From positions 1 through 33,385 of the forward strand of contig CAYTVI010000015.1 in NCBI GenBank assembly GCA_964441765.1: DNA of 33,385 nucleotides, given 5' to 3'. Source of the DNA: Sulfurospirillum sp964441765 (lineage in GTDB: Bacteria; Campylobacterota; Campylobacteria; Campylobacterales; Sulfurospirillaceae). The notes below the pieces were generated by a model. The model saw nothing but the letters and a program-made list of their open reading frames with translations. It had not been told where the DNA came from and ran no database searches. This document shows positions 23,081 through 30,609 of this stretch, piece after piece. Each line of letters opens with the position of its first letter. The stretch's first letter is position 1. Position numbers and translations under genes: made by a program.

Positions 23081-23299
23081 ATGGCAAAAGATGATGTGAT
23101 AGAGATCGATGGAAAAGTAATTGAAGCGCTTCCCAATGCAACATTCAAAGTTGAAGTGCAAAATAGCCATGTGATTTTATGTCATATTGCGGGAAAGATG
23201 CGGATGCATTACATTAAGATAATGCCCGGAGATACGGTTAAGGTAGAATTAACGCCTTATAGTTTAGACAAAGGTCGCATAACATACCGCTATAAGTAA
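23081..23299 (+). CDS. infA: Translation initiation factor IF-1
   Basis: The 72-residue OB-fold protein has the full IF-1 pattern (IEIDGKVIEALPNATFKVE, CHIAGKMRMHYIKIMPGDTVKVELTPYSLDKGRITYR). It binds the 30S A site during initiation. It has the best ribosome binding site of the region (AGGAGG, overlapping the end of map). After it comes a 160-base gap with an internal promoter and structured leader. Confidence 0.99.
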   Translation: MAKDDVIEIDGKVIEALPNATFKVEVQNSHVILCHIAGKMRMHYIKIMPGDTVKVELTPYSLDKGRITYRYK

Positions 23300-23318
23300 A
23301 TTATTAGCTTGTTTTGTG

Positions 23319-23324
23319 TATAAT
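23319..23324 (+). promoter_or_regulatory. Internal promoter -10 ahead of rpmJ
   Basis: A perfect TATAAT preceded by a TG pair lies 20 bases after the infA stop and about 136 bases before rpmJ. It would give the alpha-operon genes (rpmJ to rplQ) a separate transcript with a leader of about 130 bases. Confidence 0.5.
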
Positions 23325-23354
23325 TTAGCCCTTTTGTAAAGCTGTGTGAAGAAT

Positions 23355-23411
23355 AATCGAAAAAAAGACCACTGTTTTTTCGATTGTTGGTTTGATAAAC
23401 ATCATCAAACC
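23355..23411 (+). promoter_or_regulatory. Structured leader of rpmJ-rpsM-rpsK-rpsD-rpoA-rplQ
   Basis: Two hairpins follow the internal -10. AATCGAAAAAA (23355-23365) pairs with TTTTTTCGATT (23375-23385), and GGTTTGAT (23389-23396) pairs with ATCAAACC (23404-23411); a weak GTGA/TCAC stem follows. Neither is followed by a U-run, so they are not terminators. In E. coli, S4 represses the matching genes through a folded leader; a comparable role here is inferred only from position. Confidence 0.45.
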
Positions 23412-23459
23412 TGTGACAGTTTCACTCAAATTAAGTGGAAAAAACGTTCAGGAGTCACA

Positions 23460-23573
23460 ATGAAAGTACGACCTTCTGTAAAGAAGATGTGCGATAAGTG
23501 CAAGGTGATTAAGCGAAAAGGTATCGTGAGAGTCATTTGCGTAAATCCAAAACATAAACAAAGACAAGGATAA
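23460..23573 (+). CDS. rpmJ: 50S ribosomal protein L36, zinc-ribbon form
   Basis: The 37-residue protein MKVRPSVKKMCDKCKV... has the zinc-ribbon ligands C11, C14, C27 and H32. The ATG at 23460 has CAGGAG upstream and replaces a longer open frame that starts at 23346 in the leader. rpsM follows after 2 bases. Confidence 0.98.
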   Translation: MKVRPSVKKMCDKCKVIKRKGIVRVICVNPKHKQRQG

Positions 23574-23575
23574 GC

Positions 23576-23944
23576 ATGGCAAGGATTGCAGGTGTAGACC
23601 TTCCAATGAAGAAAAGAGTAGAGTACGGTTTGACGTATATCTACGGTATTGGTTTGACAAGTTCTAGAGCTATTTTAACAGCTACTGGAATTTCGTTTGA
23701 TAAAAGAGTTCATGAGCTAAGTGAAGATGAAGTTGCGGCAATTCGTAAAGAAATTCAAGCAGGTTTTCAAGTAGAAGGTGATCTTCGTAAAAAAGTAGCA
23801 ATGGACATTAAAGCATTAATGGACATGGGTAGTTACCGTGGACTTAGACATAGAAAAGGCTTGCCAGTTCGAGGTCAAAAAACAAAAACGAATGCGCGTA
23901 CCCGAAAAGGTAAAAAACGTACCGTTGGCGCAAAAGCTAAATAA
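23576..23944 (+). CDS. rpsM: 30S ribosomal protein S13
   Basis: The 122-residue protein has MARIAGVDLPMKKRVEYGLTYIYGIG, the helix-two-turns-helix region, and the C-terminal SYRGLRHRKGLPVRGQKTKTNARTRKG block. It is in the 30S head at the bridge to L5. AAGGAT precedes the start. Confidence 0.99.
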   Translation: MARIAGVDLPMKKRVEYGLTYIYGIGLTSSRAILTATGISFDKRVHELSEDEVAAIRKEIQAGFQVEGDLRKKVAMDIKALMDMGSYRGLRHRKGLPVRGQKTKTNARTRKGKKRTVGAKAK

Positions 23945-23965
23945 CAGAGTCTCAAAGGGAATCAG

Positions 23966-24358
23966 ATGGCAAAAAGAAAAGTAGTACGTAAAAAAGTTGT
24001 TAGAAAAAATATTGCTAAAGGTATTATCCATATCTCTGCAACATTTAATAACACTGTCGTAACTGTGACCGATGAGATGGGAAATGTTATTGCTTGGAGC
24101 AGTGCAGGAAGCTTGGGCTTTAAAGGAAGTAAAAAATCTACTCCTTATGCCGCACAACAAGCTGTTGAAGATGCATTGACAAAAGCAAAAGAGCATGGCC
24201 TAAAAGAAATCGGAATCAAAGTTCAAGGACCAGGCAGTGGTCGTGAAACAGCGGTAAAGAGTGCAGGTACATCAGAAGGCGTTAAAGTATCTTTCTTAAA
24301 AGACGTAACACCTTTACCACACAATGGCTGTAGACCTCCAAAGAGAAGAAGAGTTTAA
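23966..24358 (+). CDS. rpsK: 30S ribosomal protein S11
   Basis: The 130-residue protein has a basic start and the S11 pattern: GIIHISATFNNTVVTVTD, SSAGSLGFKGSKKSTPYAAQ, and the end DVTPLPHNGCRPPKRRRV. It lies on the 30S platform near the E site. AAAGGGA precedes the start. A 75-base AT-rich gap with only weak inverted repeats follows before rpsD. Confidence 0.99.
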   Translation: MAKRKVVRKKVVRKNIAKGIIHISATFNNTVVTVTDEMGNVIAWSSAGSLGFKGSKKSTPYAAQQAVEDALTKAKEHGLKEIGIKVQGPGSGRETAVKSAGTSEGVKVSFLKDVTPLPHNGCRPPKRRRV

Positions 24359-24433
24359 TTCTATTTTCTAATAGATTATCTTTTTAGAGAAACACAATAA
24401 TTTTTTCGTTTATGCAATAGATTAGGAGAAAAA

Positions 24434-25060
24434 ATGGCAAGATATAGAGGACCAGTCGAGAAGCTCGAAAGAAGACTTGGTGTCAGCTTAGCCCTTAAAG
24501 GTGAGCGCAGACTTGCTGGTAAAAGCGCATTGGACAAGCGACCATATGCCCCAGGTCAACACGGACAAAGAAGAGCAAAAATTAGTGAATATGGACTCCA
24601 ATTAAGAGAGAAACAAAAAGCTAAATTTATGTATGGAGTTTCTGAAAAACAATTCAGACGTATATTTGACGAAGCTGCACGTAAAGAGGGAAATACCGGT
24701 ATTAACCTTGTGCAGTTGATTGAAAGAAGACTTGATAACGTTGTTTACCGTATGGGTTTTGCAACAACAAGAAGATTTGCGCGTCAGTTAACCACGCATG
24801 GACATATTTTAGTGAATGGAAGTCGTGTAGATATTCCTTCGTATGTTGTACGTGCAGGTGATAAAGTAGAAGTATGTGAAAAGTCTAAAAATAACCCACA
24901 AGTTAAAAGAGCACTTGAATTGACACAACAAACAGGGATTGTTCCTTGGGTTGATGTTGAAAGAGATAAAGCGATGGGTATTTTTACACGTATTCCAGAA
25001 AGAGATGAAGTGGTAATTCCGGTTGAAGAAAGATTAATCGTTGAGCTATACTCTAAATAA
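24434..25060 (+). CDS. rpsD: 30S ribosomal protein S4
   Basis: The 208-residue protein starts MARYRGPVEKLERRLG and carries the S4 RNA-binding domain (about 98-160: RLDNVVYRMGFATTRRFARQL, HGHILVNGSRVDIPSY). No N-terminal zinc cysteines are present. It starts 16S rRNA assembly, and in E. coli represses the alpha operon. TAGGAG precedes the start; rpoA follows after 15 bases. Confidence 0.98.
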   Translation: MARYRGPVEKLERRLGVSLALKGERRLAGKSALDKRPYAPGQHGQRRAKISEYGLQLREKQKAKFMYGVSEKQFRRIFDEAARKEGNTGINLVQLIERRLDNVVYRMGFATTRRFARQLTTHGHILVNGSRVDIPSYVVRAGDKVEVCEKSKNNPQVKRALELTQQTGIVPWVDVERDKAMGIFTRIPERDEVVIPVEERLIVELYSK

Positions 25061-25075
25061 TAAAGTAGGTAGCAT

Positions 25076-26089
25076 ATGAAAAAAATCAATACATCAGCTT
25101 ACATGCCAACGGAAATTGAAGTCGAAAATATCGCGTCTAATAAAGTGCAAGTCAGTGCCTATCCTTTTGAATCAGGCTTTGCTGTTACTTTGGCGCACCC
25201 ATTGCGTAGACTTCTTTTGAGCAGTACAGTAGGTTCTGCACCAACGGCAGTTAAGATTGAAGGCGTAACCCATGAGTTTGATAGCATGCGAGGTATGCTT
25301 GAAGATGTTGCGCTTTTTATTATAAACCTCAAAAATGTTCGTTTTAAAATCAAAGGTGACGAAAAACGTGTAGAAGTTAACTACTCTTTTTCTGGCCCTA
25401 AAGAGATTAAAGGAAGTGATCTTTCAAATGCGTTAGTAGATATCGTAACACCTGATAACTACTTAGCAACCATTAATGAAGATGCCGAACTTAATTTCTC
25501 ATTGATTATTGAAAAAGGTATTGGTTATGTTCCAAGCGAAAACATTCGTGGTTTGGTTGGAGATGACTATATCGCATTGGACGCTTTCTTTACACCTGTA
25601 AAAAAAGCTGTTTATGATATCGAGAATGTTCTAGTAGAAGATAATCCAAACTATGAAAAAATTGTATTTACAATTGAAACAGATGGACTAGTTTCTCCTA
25701 TTGAAGCATTTAAAAATGCACTTGAAGCAATGTATGCACAAATGTCAGTATTTAATGGCATTTTGGATATCGCAGTAGCTCCTCGAAGTGAAGCTTCTGG
25801 TGAAGGTGTAGAATTTGGCAAGCTGTTGCAAAGCGTTGAAGAACTAGGTCTTAGCGCACGCAGTTTCAACTGCTTAGACAGAGCAGAGGTGAAATATATT
25901 GCTGAACTTTCTCTTATGAGCGAGTTAGAGCTTAAAAACCTCAAAAATCTAGGTAAAAAATCGCTAGAAGAAATTAGACAAGTGATGGAAGAGAGTGGTT
26001 ATCCTGTAGGATATAATTTCTCAGAAGAAACTGCTAGCTTACTCAAGAAAAAAATTGAAGATTTAAAATCTGAAGCCAATGAAGGTTAA
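25076..26089 (+). CDS. rpoA: RNA polymerase alpha subunit
   Basis: The 337-residue protein has the N-terminal assembly domain (about 1-230, with FAVTLAHPLRRLLLSSTVGSAPTAVKI) and the C-terminal DNA- and activator-binding domain (about 250-320, ending LKNLGKKSLEEIRQVMEESGY). It organises RNA polymerase assembly and contacts upstream promoter DNA. It lies between rpsD and rplQ, as is universal in bacteria; rplQ follows after 3 bases. Confidence 0.99.
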   Translation: MKKINTSAYMPTEIEVENIASNKVQVSAYPFESGFAVTLAHPLRRLLLSSTVGSAPTAVKIEGVTHEFDSMRGMLEDVALFIINLKNVRFKIKGDEKRVEVNYSFSGPKEIKGSDLSNALVDIVTPDNYLATINEDAELNFSLIIEKGIGYVPSENIRGLVGDDYIALDAFFTPVKKAVYDIENVLVEDNPNYEKIVFTIETDGLVSPIEAFKNALEAMYAQMSVFNGILDIAVAPRSEASGEGVEFGKLLQSVEELGLSARSFNCLDRAEVKYIAELSLMSELELKNLKNLGKKSLEEIRQVMEESGYPVGYNFSEETASLLKKKIEDLKSEANEG

Positions 26090-26092
26090 TGT

Positions 26093-26443
26093 ATGAGACA
26101 TAAGCATGGATACAGAAAGCTTGGCCGTACTTCATCGCACAGAGCGGCGCTTTTGAAGAATATGGCTATTGCTGTCATTAAATATGAAAAGATCGAGACA
26201 ACAGTTCCTAAAGCAAAAGAGCTAAGAGGATTTGTTGAAAAGTTGATTACCAAAGCAGGCGTTGGCGGTGATCATGCACACAAGTTTGTATTTGCAGCAC
26301 TTCAAGATAAAGAGTGCACAAAGAAACTTGTTAACGAAATTGCACCTAAGTATTTAGAGCGCAATGGTGGCTATACACGTATTGTGAAAACACGTATTAG
26401 AAAAGGTGATGCAGCACCTATGGCCTTTTTAGAACTCGTATAA
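26093..26443 (+). CDS. rplQ: 50S ribosomal protein L17
   Basis: The 116-residue protein starts MRHKHGYRKLGRTSSHRAALLKNMA and ends with NGGYTRIVKTRIRKGDAAPMAFLEL, the full L17 pattern. It is the last gene of the cluster and is followed at 10 bases by a strong terminator. Confidence 0.99.
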   Translation: MRHKHGYRKLGRTSSHRAALLKNMAIAVIKYEKIETTVPKAKELRGFVEKLITKAGVGGDHAHKFVFAALQDKECTKKLVNEIAPKYLERNGGYTRIVKTRIRKGDAAPMAFLELV

Positions 26444-26453
26444 GACTCTTTTT

Positions 26454-26484
26454 AACACTTGAAAGGATTTTCCTTTCAAGTGTT
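26454..26484 (+). terminator. Intrinsic terminator of the ribosomal cluster
   Basis: AACACTTGAAAGGA (26454-26467) pairs perfectly over 14 bp with TCCTTTCAAGTGTT (26471-26484), with a 3-base loop. It is followed by CTTTCTATAT. The position right after rplQ marks the end of the long transcript. Confidence 0.85.
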
Positions 26485-26643
26485 CTTTCTATATAAAAAA
26501 TTTTTACTTTTCTTTTCCTAACTCTCTTTTACGCTTCAAAAAATTAAGTCATTTTTAACGCAAACTATTGTTAAATAAGATATCAATCTAGCATGCTTTT
26601 TTATAGGCAAGAAAGATGAGAAACTCTCTTTGTAGGAGAACAA

Positions 26644-26925
26644 ATGATACCATTTAGTGATGAAGAATTATTTCCTGTTGTTGAAAAATCCCTTGAAAAA
26701 ATCAAACCGATGCTTGCTCTTGATGGGGGTGGTTTGACTTTGTTACGCATTAAAGAAGGACGTGTTTTTGTCCAACTTCAAGGAGCCTGCCAAGGCTGTG
26801 CTTCAAGTGGTCAAACACTGAAATATGGTGTGGAGCGTCAATTGCGTATTGATATCCATCCAGAGATTGAAGTGATTAATGTTTTACCTGGAACGGAAAA
26901 TGAGGTTGAGGAACTAAGAGATTGA
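26644..26925 (+). CDS. NFU-domain iron-sulfur cluster carrier
   Basis: The 93-residue protein is a stand-alone NifU C-terminal (NFU) domain, with LALDGGGLTLLRIKEGRVFVQLQGACQGCASS and the CQGC cysteine pair that holds a 4Fe-4S cluster between two subunits. It passes clusters to target enzymes. TAGGAG precedes the ATG. The 200-base gap before it holds the ribosomal terminator, and no clear promoter could be assigned. The stop overlaps the next start by 1 base. Confidence 0.93.
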   Translation: MIPFSDEELFPVVEKSLEKIKPMLALDGGGLTLLRIKEGRVFVQLQGACQGCASSGQTLKYGVERQLRIDIHPEIEVINVLPGTENEVEELRD

Positions 26926-27491
26926 TGAATGAATGGATTAAAAAAGGAATTGGACATTTTTATGCCAAGAATTTTTCTGAAGCTTTGAAAGATTTTTCTT
27001 TTGCTTTAAGCCTTGAACCACATTCTAAAGAGGCTCGTATTGGAGCGTTGTTATGTGATATGGCGGTGGATAATGAAGAACAAGCTGTTGCTCTTTTTGA
27101 ATACTATCTTCTGACAAAAGAGAGTGGTGTTGAGAACTATGAAAGTATTATGGAAGAAATTATTCATTCTGTGGATGAAAACAGAGAAAAAATAGCGCAT
27201 CTTTTTAAAAATACTAACGATTTTGAAGCAAAAATCAACGCTGAAAATGGCATTAAATATGAAGATTTTATGAGCCTTATAGAAGCACGAGGAAGTTTTA
27301 AAGAGGCGTTTGAAGATATCATGTTTTCAACCAAAGTGATTATTTCGCGTAAAGAAGATTTTGTTGATTTTTTAGCAAAATTGATTGAAAATGGCTTTGT
27401 TGAGATATCTTTAAACTACCTAGAAAGTGCCGTGACACTTTTCCCCAACGATGAGCAACTACTCACGCTCATTAAAAAAGTTACTATTTAA
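26925..27491 (+). CDS. TPR-like protein of unknown function
   Basis: The 188-residue protein is helical throughout and begins with a TPR-like unit (GIGHFYAKNFSEALKDFSFALSLEP, about 8-32). The rest is acidic and has no further motif I recognise. There is no signal peptide or membrane segment. The ATG at 26925 is preferred to a TTG one codon earlier. It is placed between the NFU gene and murE with overlapping or close ends, so it is probably co-transcribed; a scaffold role is typical of TPR proteins, but nothing points to a partner. Confidence 0.75.
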   Translation: MNEWIKKGIGHFYAKNFSEALKDFSFALSLEPHSKEARIGALLCDMAVDNEEQAVALFEYYLLTKESGVENYESIMEEIIHSVDENREKIAHLFKNTNDFEAKINAENGIKYEDFMSLIEARGSFKEAFEDIMFSTKVIISRKEDFVDFLAKLIENGFVEISLNYLESAVTLFPNDEQLLTLIKKVTI

Positions 27492-27499
27492 GAGAGCCC

Positions 27500-28804
27500 G
27501 TGAAAATAACACTACAAAACCATTTACCGTTTTTACATGTAACGGATAATTCGCATGACTGTGATGCTACGAGCATTTTTTTAAAAACCAATCTAAACAG
27601 CGCGTATGAACAAGATGCGATTGATAGGGGCTGTACGAAAATCATTAGCGCTCAAGAGTGTTTAACACTTTTAGGTATTGATGGACGTATTAAAATCATA
27701 GGCATTACGGGGACCAATGGTAAGACCACAACGGCTGCGGCGATTTACTCTATTTTACTTGATTTGGGTAAAAAAGTAGGTTTGCAAGGAACACGGGGTT
27801 GTTTTATCAACGATAAGCGCATAGAAGATAAAAGTCTAACGACACCTCCTATTTTACAAACTATCCATAATCTCTCTTGTGCGATTGATGAGGGATGTGA
27901 ATATTTTGTGATGGAAGTTAGCTCTCATGCCATAGCTCAAAATCGTATTGATGGGCTTTGCTTTGCTTTGAAAATTTTAACCAATGTGACACAAGACCAT
28001 TTAGATTTTCATAAAACGATTGATGAATACATTGCGGTAAAAAGCCAGTTTTTTGAAGATGAAAGCTTAAAACTTATCAATAAAGATGAACGCAATATAC
28101 GCTTTAACCGAACCAATGCGATGAGTTATGGGGTGGAAAATCCTTCGACCTATAAGGTGCTTGCCTATTCACTCAAAGATGGCATCAGTGCTGCGATTGC
28201 GCGTATTGAAAAAGTGTACGAATTTGAATCTCCAATGCATGGCTTTTTCAACCTTTACAATCTTTTGTGTGCTATTAGTGCGGTGGATATGCTAAGTGTT
28301 GCTCCGATGGAAGCTATTTGCGAAGCCGTTGCACATTTTGGCGGGGTTGAGGGACGTATGGAAGTGGTCAGTGAAGAGCCTTTGGTCATTGTTGATTTTG
28401 CGCATACGCCTGATGGAATGGAGAAAGTGTTAGACAGCCTTAAAGAAAAAGAGATTGTTTTAGTCTTTGGAGCAGGTGGGGATAGAGATAGAGCCAAACG
28501 CCCTAAAATGGGAGCTATGGCACAGCGTTATGCAAAAAAAATTATTGTCACCAGTGATAACCCTAGAAGTGAAGAACCTGATGCGATTATTCGTGAAATT
28601 TTGGCAGGAATGCATGAGAGTTCCTCTTTACATGTAAAAGCAGATCGCCTTCAAGCTATCACCGAAGCGTTAGCCATACGAGAAAAAGATGAAGTGGTGC
28701 TTATTTTGGGAAAAGGCGATGAAACGTATCAAGAGATTAAAGGGGTGAAATATCCTTTTGATGACCGCGTCGTGGTTAGGGAACTCTTAGCAAAATTAGG
28801 CTAA
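27500..28804 (+). CDS. murE: UDP-MurNAc-tripeptide synthetase (diaminopimelate-adding)
   Basis: The 434-residue Mur ligase has the ATP loop GITGTNGKTTTAA (68-80) and a C-terminal DNPRSEEP motif, which in MurE marks meso-diaminopimelate specificity. It adds the third residue of the peptidoglycan stem peptide in the cytosol. It is shorter at the N-terminus than the 495-residue E. coli enzyme. The start is GTG with a weak ribosome binding site, which may keep expression low. Two TTACATGTAA sites lie inside, read as LHVT (residues 12-15) and LHVK. Confidence 0.96.
   Translation: MKITLQNHLPFLHVTDNSHDCDATSIFLKTNLNSAYEQDAIDRGCTKIISAQECLTLLGIDGRIKIIGITGTNGKTTTAAAIYSILLDLGKKVGLQGTRGCFINDKRIEDKSLTTPPILQTIHNLSCAIDEGCEYFVMEVSSHAIAQNRIDGLCFALKILTNVTQDHLDFHKTIDEYIAVKSQFFEDESLKLINKDERNIRFNRTNAMSYGVENPSTYKVLAYSLKDGISAAIARIEKVYEFESPMHGFFNLYNLLCAISAVDMLSVAPMEAICEAVAHFGGVEGRMEVVSEEPLVIVDFAHTPDGMEKVLDSLKEKEIVLVFGAGGDRDRAKRPKMGAMAQRYAKKIIVTSDNPRSEEPDAIIREILAGMHESSSLHVKADRLQAITEALAIREKDEVVLILGKGDETYQEIKGVKYPFDDRVVVRELLAKLG
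27533..27542. repeat. TTACATGTAA palindrome in murE (1)
   Basis: Exact decamer near the start of the gene, read as LHVT. Confidence 0.85.
28628..28637. repeat. TTACATGTAA palindrome in murE (2)
   Basis: Exact decamer within a 12-bp palindrome (28627-28638), read as LHVK. Confidence 0.85.
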
Positions 28805-28845
28805 AATAAATTAATTTTCTTAAATTTAAAAGAGGTTATAAAGCG

Positions 28846-29211
28846 ATGACGCTTGAAATGTTATACAGTAAAATCCATAGAGCAACCGTAACTGACGCCA
28901 ATTTGAACTATGTTGGCTCCATCACGATTGATAAAGAACTCATCGATGCTTCCAATCTTAAAATTGGTCAAAAAGTAGAAGTTGTTAATATTAATAATGG
29001 TGAGCGTTTTACCACGTATGTGATTGAAGGTAAAGCGGGACAAAGAGATATCTGTCTTAATGGCGCAGCCGCACGAAAAGCGCATGTGGGAGATAAAATC
29101 ATTATTATTGCGTATGCTCACATGAGTGAAGAAGAATTAGCCGCGTTCAAGCCGACCGTTGTTTTAGTCGATGAACAAAATGCGATTGTTGAAGTAAGGG
29201 ATTATATCTGA
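28846..29211 (+). CDS. panD: Aspartate 1-decarboxylase
   Basis: The 121-residue proenzyme has the self-cleavage site G24-S25 in NYVGSITID, which yields the pyruvoyl group at Ser25. It makes beta-alanine for pantothenate and CoA. Other family blocks are NGERFTTYVIEG and ICLNGAAARKAHVGDKIIIIAY. AGAGG precedes the ATG, 41 bases after murE. The stop overlaps the start of the next gene by 1 base. Confidence 0.97.
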   Translation: MTLEMLYSKIHRATVTDANLNYVGSITIDKELIDASNLKIGQKVEVVNINNGERFTTYVIEGKAGQRDICLNGAAARKAHVGDKIIIIAYAHMSEEELAAFKPTVVLVDEQNAIVEVRDYI

Positions 29212-29528
29212 TGTTTGAAAATCTTGATTTTTCAAAAATGGGCGCAATGCTCGAAGTGGCACAAAAACAAGCCCAAAAGATGCAAGAAGATGCAGCCAAT
29301 AAAGAGTTTACCGCAAAAAGCGGTGGTGGCATGGTGAGTGTGAGTATGAATGGCAATGGCGAAGTGATTGATATTACGATTGATGATTCACTCCTTGGCG
29401 ATAAAGAGTCATTGCAGATATTGCTCATCAGTGCTATGAATGATGCGTTTAAAATGGTTGAAGACAATAAAAAATTTGCAACGGCCCAAATGCTCTCAGG
29501 CATTGGAGGCTTTGGCACTAAAAGCTAA
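29211..29528 (+). CDS. YbaB/EbfC family nucleoid-associated protein
   Basis: The 105-residue protein has the family pattern: a helical N-terminus (MLEVAQKQAQKMQEDAAN), the strand region GGGMVSVSMNGNGEVIDITID and a C-terminal helix. Members form dimers that bind DNA. In many bacteria the gene is next to dnaX and recR, but here it follows panD. It overlaps panD by 1 base, so translation is coupled. Confidence 0.93.
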   Translation: MFENLDFSKMGAMLEVAQKQAQKMQEDAANKEFTAKSGGGMVSVSMNGNGEVIDITIDDSLLGDKESLQILLISAMNDAFKMVEDNKKFATAQMLSGIGGFGTKS

Positions 29529-29538
29529 GGGGTAACGA

Positions 29539-30597
29539 ATGAAATACGTATGGTTTTTTCTCAGTGTCATGGCAAGTACTCTTTTCGCGGCAGAAGTTGC
29601 AGCTCCGGTTGTGGCTGCCAAAGCAGAGTTTGTTTATCCTGATTTTTCGCAATGTTATGAAAAGAATAGAGCTTCAGTGGTCTATTTTGGAACAACCAGA
29701 GCCGTAGCTATCAGTGAAAAATATGCCATTGCCTATTCGAAAGAAAAGCCAACACATCCTTTTATCAAGCACGATTACCTCTCTCATCTTTATCTGTTTG
29801 AATCCGCCAAACCGCTTACGCCGATAAAACTAAAATCAACCAGTGAATTAAAGCTAGGAGAGTGGCTTGCGAGTATGACAGACACCTCGTTAAATGTCCT
29901 CAATGCAGCGAAAGTTGGAACAAGCAACACCTTTTTTGAATTAGGTGGTGCAGGTGAGCCTAGCAGTATTGTGGGAGGTCTTTGTTGTGAGATGTACGGA
30001 CTGGGCGTTGGGGAAAAATATTTTATTGGCTCAGAAGCCCTTAACCGTTTTATTGAAGGTAAAGTAGCAAGCTACAGCGATTTGGGAGCACGTTTTGTTG
30101 AAAACAATGAAAGTATTGTCGTCGATGCGATTGATATGACACCAGGGAAAACCAAACTCAAAGTAGGCGATAAGATTTCTTCACTCAATGGTAAAAAAGT
30201 AAAAACCCTCAACGAATTTCATGACGCGTTTATGCTGGGAAAAAGCAGTTCAAAACTCAGTGCTCAGATAGAACGCAATAATGCGTGGGTTGAGGAAAAT
30301 ATTCTTATTCTTCCTCCAAAGCCACAAGTTGTCAAAAAAGTAGAACCTAAAAAAGAGAGTTACCTCCAAACCAAAGGATTTAAGCTAACGCCTGATATGA
30401 AAATCATTGGTCCAAGTTATTCTTCTTTGGCAGAAAAAAGCGGTTTGAAAGAGGGCGATAGATTAATTCAAATTGATGATGTCAAAGTTGAAAAAATAGC
30501 TGAAGCGGATGCATATTTGGAAAAGAGCAAAAACAAAGAGATAAGTCTTTTGTTTGAGCGCAATGATTTTCAGTTTTTCGTAACACTAAAGCGTTAA
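29539..30597 (+). CDS. Exported PDZ-domain protein
   Basis: The 352-residue protein has a signal peptide (MKYVWFFLSVMASTLFAA, cleavage near 18). An N-terminal region (about 30-185) is reminiscent of a trypsin-like beta barrel, but I find no catalytic Ser-His-Asp triad (the LGGAGEPSSIVGG stretch near 135-147 is not GNSGGP). Two PDZ-like domains follow (about 190-255 and 285-350, the second with GPSYSSLAEKSGLKEGDRLIQIDDVKV). It is probably a periplasmic binding or scaffold protein. AGGGG precedes the ATG. The two neighbours (YbaB and IspA) give no hint of its role. Confidence 0.78.
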   Translation: MKYVWFFLSVMASTLFAAEVAAPVVAAKAEFVYPDFSQCYEKNRASVVYFGTTRAVAISEKYAIAYSKEKPTHPFIKHDYLSHLYLFESAKPLTPIKLKSTSELKLGEWLASMTDTSLNVLNAAKVGTSNTFFELGGAGEPSSIVGGLCCEMYGLGVGEKYFIGSEALNRFIEGKVASYSDLGARFVENNESIVVDAIDMTPGKTKLKVGDKISSLNGKKVKTLNEFHDAFMLGKSSSKLSAQIERNNAWVEENILILPPKPQVVKKVEPKKESYLQTKGFKLTPDMKIIGPSYSSLAEKSGLKEGDRLIQIDDVKVEKIAEADAYLEKSKNKEISLLFERNDFQFFVTLKR

Positions 30598-30609
30598 AAA
30601 AGGGCTAGG

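Noticed and set aside
23355..23385. Hairpin after infA as an intrinsic terminator
   Set aside because: The stem is A/T-rich and no U-run follows; a leader structure fits better.
26555..26574. TTAAC-N10-GTTAA as a CRP/FNR-family site ahead of the NFU gene
   Set aside because: The spacing is 10 rather than the 4 bases expected for that family, so the half-sites are probably chance in AT-rich DNA.
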